In this document: in pieces, positions 1 to 12,261 of the stretch
Layout: each line of letters opens with the position of its first letter
How positions within the stretch are numbered: position 1 is the first letter of the stretch
Source of the DNA: Pogona vitticeps
Taxonomy: Eukaryota > Chordata > Lepidosauria > Squamata > Agamidae
DNA: 64,000 nucleotides
Assembly (NCBI RefSeq): GCF_051106095.1
Contig: NC_135783.1
Location: 312,810,322-312,874,321, forward strand
Reading direction: 5' to 3'
Made by a program: the position numbers and the translations under genes
The notes under the pieces: model-generated
Databases searched by the model: none
What the model saw: the letters and a program-made list of their open reading frames with translations, nothing else
Told to the model about the DNA's origin: nothing

Positions 1-299
1 AATCATATTTGTATGGTGCAGGGCACAATCATCTATAACTGTCCTGATGATATAAAACCATTGGAATTTTACCTCACATGCTTTCTCCATCTCTTAGCTT
101 TGTTTTCCTTTTGTGTTAGTTGTATTTAAAACAGCATTCTTATTAAATTTTTTCTTTCTTTCTCCACAAGCCACAGTCCTTTAAAGGAATCCTATAAACT
201 CTACAGCAATAAATGTTATGGATGAAACACAGTACTGGCAAAAAAATATCCGAATATTTCAAGCAAGCTTGGTAGCCTGCCTGTGAAGTGAAGTGGAGA

Positions 300-690
300 A
301 AATATCAGACTTTGGTTGGAAAAAAAAATTGATTCAGATCTCAATGAACGACTATGACCCCATGAATGACCGTTGTCCAAAATGTCCTGTCCTCAATGCC
401 CTGTTCAGCTCTTGTAAATTCAAGCCTATGGCTTCCTTTAGGGAGTCAGTCCAAACTGTATTTGGTCTTCCCCTTTTCCTGCTGCCTTCCACCTTTCCCA
501 GCATTATAGTCTTTTCTAGATAATCTTGCCTTCTCATGATGGGCCCAAAGTAGGACAGCCGCAGCTTCAATGTTTTTGCCTCCAGAAACAGTTCCTGCTT
601 GATTAGATCTAGGACCCACTTGTTTGTCTTTCTGGCAGTCCAAAGCATCTGCAAAGCTCTCCTCCAGCACCATATTTCCAATGAATCATT
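300..690 (-). mobile_element. RTE-type LINE 3' end
   Basis: The minus strand reads WCWRRALQMLWTARKTNKWV, KLRLSYFGPIMRRQDYLEKT, IMLGKVEGSRKRGRPNTVW and a decayed LQELNRALRTG. This is the C-terminal tail of an RTE-like LINE related to BovB but of another subfamily (GKVEGSRKRGRP). It has a shift between the two overlapping open frames. Confidence 0.8.
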
Positions 691-759
691 TTTTTAACAT
701 GGTGATCGGAAATACAAGAGTATGGATGATATTGCTTTTGGTCTCCAGTGACACATTCT

Positions 760-958
760 TACATCTTTGATCAAATCAAGCCTGAACTATTTATGGAGGC
801 AAAAATCATGAAACTGAGGGTGTTATACTTTGGACACATCATGAAAAAGCAAGGTTCTCTGGAAAAGGCAATAGTGCTGCGAAAAGTTGAGGGCAGCAAG
901 AATAAAGGAAGCCAGAGCCTTGAATTTACAAGAAGTGAGCAGGGCTATTAAGGAAACA
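760..958 (+). mobile_element. RTE-type LINE 3' fragment, opposite strand
   Basis: It reads DQIKPELFMEAKIMKLRVLY, FGHIMKKQGSLEKAIVLRKV and EGSKNKG, the same C-terminal segment as at 300-690 but on the + strand. The two form an inverted pair about 70 bp apart. Confidence 0.75.
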
Positions 959-960
959 AG

Positions 961-1252
961 TGACATAAGAACATAAGAAGGGCCCTGCTGGATCAGGCCA
1001 AGGGCCCATCTAGTCCTGCTTCCTGTATCTCGCAGTGGCCCCACCAGATGCCTCTGGGAGCACACAACTAGATACCTGTCTGCTGATACCTCTCCCCGCA
1101 TCTGGCATTTTGAGCTACCTTCCTTTTAAACCATCATAGTTTGTAACCTGCAATGGACTTTTCCTCCAGGAATCTGTCCATTCCCCTTTTAAAGGCATCT
1201 AGGACATATGTCATCACCATATCCTGTGGCAAGGAGTTCCACTTTGGAGATC
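961..1252. mobile_element. CR1/L3-like LINE tail
   Basis: The stretch ACATAAGAACATAAGAAGGG, CTGGATCAGGCCAAGGGCCC and CAAGGAGTTCCAC is a well-known reptile LINE end of the CR1/L3 group. It has no open frame of note. Family is from memory. Confidence 0.6.
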
Positions 1253-2494
1253 AGTTGTTTATATAGTCACTATAACTCAGAAGTGACTTAATGTCATATA
1301 GCAAAAAAAAGTTAATCTGTATCTCAGTTCACCATATAGTTTATACTTCAGTCTCTTCCACCTCTTGTGATGTACTGGATGCTTTTATTTTATTGTTCCA
1401 TAAGCATACATGGATCTTTATGGTGAACCCAATATCCTGAATGTTCAAATAGATCTCAGGAAGGTGACAACAGCATACTCATACTCCCCCTCCCTTATTT
1501 ACAGGTTATAGGTCTATGAATAATTGCAGATTATACTCTTTTAGCTAAAACTGAATATTGTCTATATTTCTTCCCCAGCAATGTAATAATAGACGACTTC
1601 TCCTGTAAAACCACAGACAAGAGAGATTTTGTTAATATGGTAGAAAATGTCCTGCCAATGATGAACTCATATTTCCTCAGAATAGTGCTTTTGTACTGCC
1701 TTATAGACATGTCCTGTTTTAGCTGCCAATTTGTTTTTGTACGTATAAAAATGAAAACACTCCCGTCTTCAAATTATGCTGCACAGAAATAGCTTTTTTA
1801 GAATGTATCTAATTAAATTTAAATATTTTTTAAAGGCAGGGGGAAGTGGGATACAAACAGGTATGTTTTGAAGGAAAACTGAAAATGCTTTATTTTTTTG
1901 TAATGAATACTTTTATTATTGAGTTTGGAATTTTGGTGAGGTTTTCTGAAATTCACAATTTTTTTTCGAAAGCTTAACATCTCCCTCCCTGAATAATTAA
2001 CAAGGTTGACATTTGACTGCATATCCTAGACTGATTTTGATTGCAATACTGCTGAATCAACAGATATAATAAGACATTTTTAAGCTGTTTTATAACTGCT
2101 GGCTGCTCATGACTCATTCGTGTGCATGTCTGTCAAAAGATTATTTTAGCAGGAAGAGCTGTATTTTCATATTAATCACAAAAGAACATCATAGATCTAT
2201 GAAGACTGGAGGTGGGCAAGTGTTGTTTCACATTTTCCCAAAGGGGGAAAGAAGATCTGAGCAATTATTAATCAATCAGCTTGACAATGATATAAGGAAA
2301 CAGATCGTAATATAGTAAGTTATAAGCACACTGAACAGAGCACCATGATGACTTTGACCCAGCATGGTTTTCTCAGAAATTCATGGGCTTATGACCATAT
2401 TTCTGTGATGGCAAAATCTTCCACCTACCTTCCAAGCTTTTTGGGCCTGAAATGATATACAGGGATTGGCATGCACAGAAGCTTTGCTGAAGAC
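1253..2494. other. No gene or repeat recognised
   Basis: AT-rich unique-looking sequence. I see no exon, RNA gene or clear repeat. Short open frames at 1,819-2,022 and 2,109-2,315 show no known motif. Confidence 0.5.
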
Positions 2495-5027
2495 TAGAAC
2501 AGCAGACTTTTCAACATCACAGTAATCCAAGTAATCCATACCAACAACTATAATGCTGAAGAGGCTGAAAATGACCAATTCTATGAAGACTTACAACACC
2601 TTCTAGAACTGACACCAAAGAAAGATGTTCTTGTCATTACAGGGGAGCGGAATGCTAAAGTAGGGAGTCAAGAGATAAAAGGAACAACAGGTAAGTTTGG
2701 CCTTGGAGTTCAAAATGAAGCAGATCAAAGGCTAATAGAGTTTTGTCAAGAGAACAAGCTGGTCATCGCAAACACATGGACATCACCAGATGGGCAATAT
2801 CGAAATCACATTGATTATATTCTCTGCAGCCAAAGATGGAGAAGCTCAATAAAGTCAGTAAAAACAAGACCTGGAGCTAATTGTGGCTCTGATCAACAGC
2901 ATCTTATAGCAAAATTCAAGCTTAAACTGAAGAAAGTAGGAAAAGCCACTGGGCTACCCAAGTATAATCTAAACCAAATCCCTTATGAATACATAGTGGT
3001 TGTGAAGAACGTATTTAAGGAACTCGATTTGGTGGACACAGTGCCTGAAGAACTATGGATGGAGGCTCATAACATTGTACAGGAGGCAGCAACAAAAACT
3101 ATCACAAAGAAAAGGAAATGCAAGAAAGCAAAGTGGCTCTCCAACGAGGCCTTACAAATAGCAGAGAAGAGACGGGAAACAAAATGCAAAGGAGATAGGG
3201 AAAGTTACAGAAAATTGAATGCAGACTTCCAAAGAATACCAAGGGGAGACAAGAGGGCCTTCCTCAATGAACAGTCCAAAGATATAGAGAAAAATAATAG
3301 AAAGGGAAAAACCAGAGATCTGTTCAAGAAAATTAGAGATGTTAAAGGAACCTTTTATGCAAAGATGGAGATGATAAAGGACAAAAATGGTAGGGGCCTT
3401 ACAGAAGCAGAAGACATCAAGAAGAGGTTGCAAGAATACACAGAAGAATTAAACTAGAAAGATCTGGATGTCCTGGACAACCCAGATAATGTGGTTGCTG
3501 ACCTTGAGCCAGACATTCTGGAGAGCGAAGTCAAGTGGGCCTTAGAAAGCATAGCTAAAAAGGCAAGTGGAGGTGATGGCATTCCAGTCGAACTATTAAA
3601 AATCTTAAAAAATGAGTGTGTTAAGGTGATACACTCAATATGCCAGCAAGTTTGGAAAACTCAGCAGTGGCCAGAGGATTGGAAAAGATCAGTCTACATC
3701 CCAATCCCAAAGAAGGGCAGTGCCAAAGAATGCTCCAACTACCATATAATTGCACTCCTTTCACACGCTAGCAAGGTTATGCTCAAAATCCTCCAAGGCA
3801 GGTTTCAGCAGTATGTGGACCAAGAACTCCCAGAAGTACAAGCCCAATTTTGAAGGGGGAGAGGAACTGGAGACCAAATTGCTAACATGCACTGGTTTAT
3901 GGAGAAAGCCAGAGAGTTCCAGAAAAATATCTACTTCTGCTTCATTGACTACGCAGAAGCCTTTGACTGTGTGGACCACAGCAAACTATGGCAAGTTCTT
4001 AAAGAAATGGGGGTGCCTGACCACTATCTCCTGAGAAATCTATATGAGGGACAGGAAGCAACAGTTAGAACTGGATATGGAACAACTGATTGGTTCAAAA
4101 TTGGGAAAGGAGTACGACAAGGCTGTATATTGTCCCCCTGCTTATTTAACTTATATGCAGAATACATCATGTAAAAGGCTGGACTGGATGAATCCCAAGC
4201 CGTAATTAAGATTGCTGAAAGAAACATCAACAACCTCCGATATGCAGATGATACCACTCTGATGGCTGAAAGTGAGGAGGAATTAAGGAACCTTGTAATG
4301 AGGGTGAAAGAGGAGAGTGGAAAAAATGGTCTGAAACTCAACATAAAAAAAACTAAGATCATGGCCACTGGTACCATCACCTCCTGGCAAATAGAAGGGG
4401 AAGACATGGAGGCAGTGACGGATTTTACTTTCTTGGGCTCCATGATCACTGCAGATGGAGACAGCAGCCCTGAAATTAAAAGACGCCTGCTTCTTGGGAG
4501 GAAAACAATGACAAACCTCAACAGCACCTTAAAAAGCAGAGATGTCACCTTGCTGACAAAGGTCTGCATAGTCAAAGCTATGGTTTTTCCAGTAGTGATG
4601 TATGGAAGTGAGAGCTGGACCATAAAGAAGGCTGACCATTGAAGAATTGATGCTTTTGAATTGTGGTCCTGGAGGAGGCTCTTGAGAGTTTCCTGGACTG
4701 TAAGGAGAACAAACCTATCAACTCTGAAGGAAGTCAACTCTGAGTGCTCACTGGAAGAACAGACCCTGAAGCTGAGGCTTCAATACTTTGGCCATCTCAT
4801 GATCTTCCAGAGAAGACTCCCTGGAAAAGATCCTGAAGTTGGGAACATGTGAAGGCAAGAGGAGAAGAGGACGACAGAGGACAAGATGGATGGACACTGC
4901 CATTGAAGCTACCAACATGAATTTGACCCAACTCCGGGAGGCAGTGGAAGACAGGAGGGCCTGGCGTGCTCTGGTTCATGGAGTCATGAAGAGTCGGACA
5001 CGACTTAATGACTAAACAACAAAGAAC
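2495..5027 (+). mobile_element. RTE-BovB LINE, 5'-truncated and decayed
   Basis: The copy runs from mid-endonuclease (HNSNIPTTIMLKRLKMTNSMK-like decay then EDLQHLLELTP) to the 3' tail AGTCGGACACGACTTAATGACTAAAC at about 5,020. Recognisable blocks include VKNVFKELDLVDTVPEELWM, the RT segment FIDYAEAFDCVDH (about 3,940), GKGVRQGCILSPCLFNLYAE (about 4,107) and YADDTTLMA (about 4,240). The frame is broken into pieces (2,996-3,457; 3,491-3,853; 3,887-4,174; 4,262-4,642; 4,661-4,852) by stops and shifts, for example a TAG at 3,455 where intact copies have a tyrosine codon. A deletion removes the segment before TWTSPDGQ. It is older than the copies at 8.3 and 60.5 kb. Confidence 0.92.
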
Positions 5028-5264
5028 AACTAAATGGATGAACATGGTCTTAGAGGCCAGCCTCTTGTTCCTTAATGTTGCTAGACATCAGAGGACCATG
5101 ACCTCTGACGCTAGCCATTCTCACTCCCCATCAGCCTGGCTATAAGGACACATTGTTGATAGTACCAAAGAATGAGTTTTCAGTGTATTATTGCTTGCTG
5201 CTAAAGTTACAGAGATACTCAGGGAAGGAGTCCAGGTGTGTTGCTACTTTGAAAGCTAGGTCAG

Positions 5265-5510
5265 GGAAGCATCCCTCCTGGAGATCCACCTGTCTGACTG
5301 AAGTCCCAGAGATGATTGCCAGAGAAAACCAACTTAAGACCTGGTTATTTAGACAGGCCTTCCCTCCGGGCACTACTTAATTTACTTTTTCTCTCTCCAT
5401 CTTGAACCATTGTTAACTGCTGTAAATCGTTGTAAAATTGTTATTATATATCAATTGTTTTTACTTTGTGTGTTATGAGCTGCCCAGAGTAGACAATGTC
5501 TAGATGAGTG
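5265..5510 (+). mobile_element. L2-like LINE 3' end
   Basis: It ends with a LINE L2-type tail: AACTTAAGACCTGGTTATTT, AGGCCTTCCCTCC, TGTAAATCGTTGTAAAATTG and GAGCTGCCCAGAGTAGAC, running into TAAA repeats. The preceding KTWLFRQAFPPG is the usual last peptide of these LINEs. Confidence 0.75.
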
Positions 5511-5585
<75 letters not shown>

Positions 5586-5728
5586 ATAGATAAATAGATA
5601 AATAAATCCATCCATCCATCCATCCATCCATCCATCCATCCATCCATCCATCCATCCATCCATACATACATACATACATACATACATACATACATACATA
5701 CATACATACATACATACATACATACATA
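5511..5728. repeat. Compound tetranucleotide microsatellite (TAAA)n (CATC)n (CATA)n
   Basis: Three blocks follow one another: TAAA to about 5,606 with two TAGA variants, CATC about 5,607-5,662, CATA about 5,663-5,727. It grew from the 3' tail of the L2-like LINE before it. The three overlapping minus-strand open frames are artefacts of the repeat. Confidence 0.97.
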
Positions 5729-5729
5729 A

Positions 5730-6480
5730 AGTGCTCAGAGTATTCAATGTATCCTTCCCCAGCAGACCAGAGTGAAAAGTGCGGCGTTCCAGACTTCCAA
5801 GCAAGACACCTTGCTCCTTGTCCCACTTCCATCCTTGATTGGCTGGTCTTTCTAAACTCCTCAACTCAACATCCCAGCCTCAGAGGAGCTTGAGAAGAAG
5901 ATAGGAATTATGACCAGATGTCCCATGTTCTGGGGCTTGCTGGACCATGAACAGAGCCTTAGGTGAATAACTGCCAGGGTAGCTCTAGCTTATTTTAAAG
6001 TGTTACAGCATTAAAATTAGTAAAAACATGTATTACCCATAAGGATATCCTCCCTGCCCCCACCATTTCCACATGTCTGTCCGCCTAATGTTAACCTAGC
6101 TATCACATAACACTTATTCTGGCAAAAGCTTTTGGAGGCAGCAATGATATACACTGGAGACGTTGCTTTCACTTAAGTGAATGCTCAGTGCTGACACTAA
6201 ATATGCCTTCCACATGGTGGTCCTCTGACTTTAACATTTTGCCCTGGCACCTCAGAAGGAGAGTTACATTGGGATGCATAAAAAAATGGAAATCTCCAAA
6301 ACTTTAAGAGTATACAGTGCACCAAACAGAATTAGCATTATACTGAAAGAATGTAAATGTATAATGAGGTGCTGAAATTCAGGAGACTCATTTGAATAAT
6401 GTCAGCATTTGCAGGATTGTACTTGCACAATTATGAAAGACGCAAATGTGAGCTATTTTGTCATAGTTTAGCTTGTTTGA
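5730..6480. other. No gene or repeat recognised
   Basis: Unique-looking, AT-rich. No exon, RNA gene or repeat that I can support. Confidence 0.5.
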
Positions 6481-7672
6481 AAAAGGTTATATTTCTGCAT
6501 TCTTTGACTCTAGGAATCAGTCTGTAATTATTTGTACAAAGTTGTTCTCTCACACCAAAAACCCTTGGCACATTCTCTTTTTGGAACCTTAGTGTGGCTG
6601 AGAAGGCCAATTCGAGAGTGACAATCCCTTCCACACTGAAGACAAATACAATCTGTCCCCTGTCCAGCTCCCTGGTTTTGCTGGTTTTGTGACTGCCTCT
6701 TTGCCTTGGCCTGCTGAACAAGTGTCTCTTCAAATTGGGAGAGGCCATAATGCAATGCCTGTCTCCAGGCTGAAAGCTCAGGTGTCAGGGTTTCCCATCT
6801 GTTGAGATCCATTCCGAAGGCCTTCAGATCCTGCTTGCAGATATCCTTGTATCACACCTGTGGTCTCCCTCTAGGGCAATTTTCCTGCATTAATTCATAC
6901 AGGAGATCTTTTGGAATCCAACTGTCAGCCATTCTCATGACATGCCCAAGTCAACGTAGATGTCAGTAGCGAATACTCACTAACAATTCCAGCTCATTCC
7001 AGGACTACACTATTTGGAACTTTGTCCTGCCAGGTGATGCCAAAAATGCGTTGGAGACAACGCATATGGAACGTGTTCAGCCTCCTCTTCTGGCATGCAC
7101 AAAGGGTCCAGGACCCACTATAGTAGAGGAGTGTGCTCAGGACATGGCTCTATAGACCTGGATCTTGGTATATGCCATCAGCTTTTTGTTAAGCCATATT
7201 CTCTTTGTGAGTTCAGAGAACATGGTAGCTGCTTTCCCAATGCGTTTATCCAGCTCGACATCTAGGGAGAGAGTGTCAGAGATCGTGGAGCCAAGGTACA
7301 CAAAGTCATGAACAATCTCCAATTCTTGTGTAGAGATGGTAATAGAGGGAGGTGAGTCCACACTCTGGCCCATGACTTGTGTTTTCTTCAGGCTGATTGT
7401 TAATCCAAAGCAGGCCTTGTTAAAACAATTCATAAGTTGTTGGAGGTCTTCAGCAGAATGGGCAACAACTGCATAATTGGCGAAGAGGATGTCCCGCATA
7501 CATTTCCGATGGACTTTGGCCTTCACTCTCAATCTAGAGAGATTAAATAGCTTTCCATCTGATCTAGTCCGGAGATAGATGCCTTCTGTTGCAGTTCCAA
7601 AAGTGTGCTTCAGCACGACAGCAAAAAAAGAGAGGCTGTTCCTTTTGCATAGCTGCATGACAGGATTTCAGC
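6480..7672 (-). mobile_element. LINE with C-terminal zinc finger, unassigned clade
   Basis: On the minus strand this holds an RT part (FANYAVVAHSAEDLQQLMNC, LTISLKKTQVMGQSVDSPP, DFVYLGSTISDTLSLDVELD, KRIGKAATMFSELTKRIW) and, further 3', WETLTPELSAWRQALHYGL and a finger CLQCGRDCHSRIGLLSHTK. The Y-A-x-x box (FANYAVV) is decayed from YADD-type. Several breaks separate the parts between about 6,850 and 7,140. I recognise the protein type from vertebrate LINEs but cannot name the clade safely. Confidence 0.8.
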
Positions 7673-7679
7673 CAGTATA

Positions 7680-8330
7680 TACTGTACATTGAAAACATGC
7701 TTGGCACTCACATGTGTACATCCTATTCAAGTATACAGGCCATTAAACCTATTTGTTCCTTAACAGACCATACTAGATTGCCCTATAGCTTGACTGGCAT
7801 CTTTGCTTGTGACTGTTATTTTCTTTTCCCCCAGAATTGCTGAGACAGCTTTGAAAGGCTTTCTAAATTACTGAGACTGCTGCTGCGATAAAATAATTTA
7901 TTTTCGATAGCTTAACTTCATGAGACATTTTAATGGCACATATGACTGAACACTTTACTGAAATATTATTTCTGTCATGATTATTTTTCCAGTGTGATTC
8001 AGTTATTTCACCACAGAGTTCTAGCTGCTATTAGTACTGGTGTTGATACTAGTGAGGTACAGTTCATAGGAGTTCCACCTCACAGACTCACACCTACACA
8101 CACCTACATTTTGCTCACCTGGAGACTGGTCCATCTAAGAGGCTTCATGGCTATCTTGGGCTTTTTTCCCCTGTTGGTAATATATGAAAAAGGAAGCTGC
8201 CAAAGTGTTTCCTGGGGGCCAAAGTCTTGCTGCCCATTAGGCTCTATAGATGGCAGTTCCCAAAGAACTACAACACCCCATGGCAGATCCCTAGTTGGTA
8301 CCAGCTCTGTGCCCATTGTTACCATTGGGT
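7680..8330. other. No gene recognised
   Basis: Unique-looking sequence with an open frame at 7,994-8,332 that has no known motif and runs into the BovB target site. I see nothing to support a gene. Confidence 0.45.
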
Positions 8331-8341
8331 AACAAACCTAT

Positions 8342-9261
8342 TTGGGAAAGGAGTACGACAAGGCTGTATATTGTCCCCCTGCTTATTTAACTTATATGCA
8401 GAATACATCATGTAAAAGGCTGGACTGGATGAATCCCAAGCCGGAATTAAGATTGCCGGAAGAAATATCAACAACCTCCGATATGCAGATGACACCACTC
8501 TGATGGCAGAAAGTGAGGAGGAATTAAAGAACCTTGTAATGAGGGTGAAAGAGGAGAGTGCAAAAAACGGCCTGAAACTCAACATCAAAAAAACTAAGAT
8601 CATGGCCACTGGTCCCATCACCTCCTGGGAAATAGAAGGGGAAGATATGGAGGCAGTGACAGATTTTATTTTCCTGGACTCCATGATCACTGCAGATGGA
8701 GACAGCAGTCACAAAATTAAAAGACGCCTGCTTCTTGGGAGGAAAGCGATGACAAATCTTGACAGCATCTTAAAAAGCAGAGACATCACCTTGCCAATAA
8801 AAGTCCGAATAGTCAAAGCTATGGTTTTTCCTGTCGTGATGTATGGAAGTGAGAGCTAGACCATAAAGAAAGCAGACCGCCAAAGAATTGATGCCTTTGA
8901 ATTGTGGTGCTGGAGGAGACTCTTGAGAATCCCCTGGACTGCAAGGAGAACAAACCTATCAATTCTAAAGGAAATCAACCCTGAGTGCTCACTGGAAGGA
9001 CAGATCCTGAAGCTGAGGCTCCAGTACTTTGGCCATCTAATGAGAAGAAAAGACTCCCTGGAAAAGACCCTGATGTTGGGAAAGTGTGATGGCAAGAGGA
9101 GAAGGGGACGACCGAGGATGAGATGGTTGGACAGCGTCTGCGAAGCAACCAACATAAATTTGACACAACTCCGGGAGGCAGTAGAAGATAGGAGGGCCTG
9201 GCGTGCTCTGGTCCATGGGGTCATGAAGAGTCGGACACGACTAAACGACTAAACGAAACGA
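8342..9261 (+). mobile_element. RTE-BovB LINE, 5'-truncated, with 11-bp target duplication
   Basis: This is the 3' 0.9 kb of BovB, starting inside the RT at GKGVRQGCILSP and keeping YADD (about 8,480) and the C-terminal RRGRPRMRWLD. It is nearly identical to the copy at 62.9-63.8 kb by eye. It carries a stop at 8,402 region (IM-stop) and another where intact copies have the W of ESWT (8,857). It is flanked by AACAAACCTAT at 8,331-8,341 and 9,262-9,272. That is the classic result of a target-primed insertion that stopped early. Confidence 0.95.
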
Positions 9262-9516
9262 AACAAACCTATACAGAGTAGCATATAGAGAAGAGTTTGA
9301 GAGTGTAGCCACTAGTCCTTCTGTGAAAGCACCTGTACAGACAGCCTGTCTGCAAAACATTGTACATTATGTGTCTAGACTCTTTCTACATATGTTCTGG
9401 GCACAAATTGGACACACACTTGCCTATGTTTTGTTCAGGAGTTAATACTCCTGAACAAATAGCGCCCCCTAGGAAGGATTTGTAAACGTTTTGCACCAAG
9501 AAATCCCTGAGAATGG

Positions 9517-9945
9517 ATTATAGACTCATAGAATAACTGAGATGGAAGGGGCCTACAAGGCCATCAAATCCAACTCTCTGCTTGATGCAGTAATCCACAT
9601 CAAAACAGGTCTGACAGATGGTTTACCAATTTTCTGTTGAATGTCTCCAGTGTTGGTCCGCTCACCACCTCCCAAGTTAATTGGTTCCATTGTCATACTG
9701 CTCTAACAGTTGAGAACTTTTTCTTGATATTCAGTCTAAAACTGGCTTCCTATACCTTGAGCCCATTATTACATGTCCTGTCCTCTGGGATGATCAAAAG
9801 CAGATCCTGCCCCTCTTCTGTATTTTCAAGTATTTGAAAAGCACTATTGGATCTTCAATCTTCTTTTCTCAAGGCTAAACATGCCCAGTTCTTTCAGTCT
9901 TTCCTCACAGGGCTTCAGTTCCAGTGCCTGTGCCCAAGCCTATTA
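9517..9945 (-). mobile_element. CR1 LINE 3' end
   Basis: On the minus strand this is the CR1 C-terminal region and tail: CTTGAGAAAAGAAG-like, CAGGACATGTAATAATGGGC, AGGAAAAAGTTCTCAACTGT and the tail GGCCTTGTAGGCCCCTTCCA, ending in TTATTCTATGAGTCTATAAT. Matches in content the CR1 at 13.9-15.2 kb. Confidence 0.85.
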
Positions 9946-10089
9946 AAATCTTTTTGAATTTTATTCCTGTTAACATAAATTGGAACTGACCTGACAGCAT
10001 ACCATTGATTAATTAGTGCAATCCTACAGCCACCTGAACATACTAGTCACATCATCAACAAACTCAGTATGTGAACAATTGAAGCCACC

Positions 10090-10779
10090 AACAAAGCTAA
10101 GAATGGATTTTGAGCCTTATGACCATCCCAACTTAGGACCATTTCGAGTTACAACCAGCTCTGGCTGCAAAATTTTGCTTCAACTTGCAACCAGAGCTTC
10201 CAGTTCCAACCAGAAAAAAGGCAGGGAAGAAGATGGGGAATTCAGATTGCTAAATGTTGATGGCAAAGAGACTGCTTCTTTGTAGCTCTTTTGCCCCAGT
10301 GGTTACAGTGTGTGCGTTTGGAGGAGGCTTCAGACTGCCTAGTAAGGTGCTGCTTTCTACTTTTTAAAACTGGCTCTTCTGGGTGAGTTTTGCAGCGTGG
10401 GTTTGGGCTGGGTGGTGGGGTTATGTTTTTATGGTGTGATGGGTCTTGCAGGGTTTGTTCAGGTTTTCCCCCCATTTCCAATGGGTCTTGCAGTCTCTGT
10501 TTCCTTTTTCGGTTTTTCTTTTTGCATTTCCGATGGGTCTTGCACTGTTTGTTTGCTTTTCTTTTCTTTTTTTCCCCTTCAGCCGGCACAGATTAATTGT
10601 GTTTCTGATGCGTCTTGCAGTGTTTTTGGTGGGGGGTTTTGATGATTTTTTTTCTTTAGCCGGAACAGATTAGTTGCATTTCAATGCATTCCTATGGGAA
10701 ATGGTGCTTCGACTTACAACCATCTTGAGTTACAACCATCTTCCAGAACCAATTAAGTTTGTAAGTTGAGGCACCACTG
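10090..10779. mobile_element. Pogo/Tigger-like element with internal tandem units
   Basis: The right end is AGTTGAGGCACCACTG followed by TA (10,780-10,781), the same terminal type as the 33.5-kb element. The body repeats GAGTTACAACCA and TTCGACTTACAACCA words. Between about 10,385 and 10,650 a roughly 60-bp unit containing GGGTCTTGCA recurs four times in imperfect form. The left end is not clear; the start given is a guess from the first family-like words. Confidence 0.6.
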
Positions 10780-10781
10780 TA

Positions 10782-11249
10782 CTAACACAGTCAAGATACT
10801 TCAATCAATAACAGAAGAAAAGCTTCATATATGTACAATGGAAAACAGAACAGTGGGAAGTGAAAAAAGCTCTCCAAATGAAGACTACACACTAAAATCA
10901 AAAGTATCTTTAACAGCTCAAACAACATATGAGTCATCCGTTTGTGCATTGGCATATTAAACACCTAAATAAGCATCTTCCATGATTTGTTTATCTATTG
11001 CCTAGATAGTTGGTCTCATATAAGATCTATGACTATTACAAATGGACTTTAGCCAAATTGTTTTTGTATGTCTCATCTGTTGTTTTATATTGACACTAGG
11101 ATGTTCTGATGTAATTTATGAAGTGCTAGTGTTGTGCACTGGATGGAATTCATCTTATAAATGACTTCTAAACAGCAATACAAAGATTTAATGGCCAATG
11201 GAATTTTGGCCACTTTCTCTGAGCACCATTTAAGAATGTAGTCATAATT
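10782..11249. other. No gene or repeat recognised
   Basis: AT-rich, unique-looking, no supported feature. Confidence 0.45.
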
Positions 11250-11338
11250 TTCAAGGCAGCTGCATTGAGCATTAGGTTGGACTCGATGGCCTTATAGGCC
11301 CCTTCCAAATCAATTATTCTATGATTCTATGATTCCAT
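11250..11338 (+). mobile_element. CR1 LINE tail
   Basis: TTGGACTCGATGGCCTTATA, GGCCCCTTCCAAATC and the terminal ATTCTATGATTCTATGATTC repeats are the CR1 3' end. Confidence 0.85.
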
Positions 11339-11339
11339 G

Positions 11340-12260
11340 GATCTATGAAAACAGAGGATTACATGTATATTTAACCCTTGAATTGTGATTTGTCCTTGCC
11401 AAGGGAGAGAAAGGTTAGGTTTATCATTACTGTACAGGAAGGTTAAACAGTTAAAGAAAACATAAACATGCTCTGAAAAACCACAAACACAGTGGTCATG
11501 TTTTAAAGAATAGTACATTTCCTGTGTCATAAGATTCTGTGAATCGGATTCACTTTGTCACGTGCATGAAATTTTATTCTCACTTGGCAGATACAAATGC
11601 AGAGGGACAGACAATGAAAGGGGAGTGTTATGACAAAGTTATTACATAAAGGTTCACTGTGTAAGAGAGAGGGATGCCGCATTACTGGCAGAGCACAAAT
11701 GTAAACAAAAGCTAATCAAGATACAAATAGTGTCTGTAAACACAGAAAAAGAAATAATTACTTTCTTTAGAGGCCTAGCCATTTCCAGTCTCTCTAGAGC
11801 CCGTGTTGAAAGACAGAAATGGACTTCAATTCAAAAGCTTCATTTTCTGTTACATGAATGGGCTGCAGATGAATCTGCAGAGATCAGGAATTCCTGAATG
11901 GCATTTGATTAACTCCTCTCATGGACAGAACAGCTTCCAGCTACTTAATACAGTGATTCTGTATAGTATGTCAAATAGCTGAGCTCTGAAAGTTATTTTA
12001 AAAAATTAAGTAGCTATAGTGTTTGTAAAGTAACCTGTTGACTAAGTAATTACTTACAATGCTCTTCATGTTTTTGTTAATTCCCATAATATTGAAAACT
12101 CCTTAGGAGTGAAAAAAAAACATGAAAACATTACTGTATTGTCAAAATGTGTGTTAAAACATTTGTAAATTTTAGAAGTACCTTTTCAGAGTAAGCAGAT
12201 TTTCAAAATCCTCAAATAAAATATCAATTCAATTGCATATACATGAATTCACTATGTATG
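11340..12260. other. No gene or repeat recognised
   Basis: Unique-looking AT-rich sequence, no supported feature. Confidence 0.45.
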
Positions 12261-12261
12261 T

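Noticed and set aside
5444-5864. Minus-strand frames with repeated MYVC, GWMD and LFIY units that look like a repeat protein
   Set aside because: Translation of the tetranucleotide array; no codon pattern or start context of a gene.
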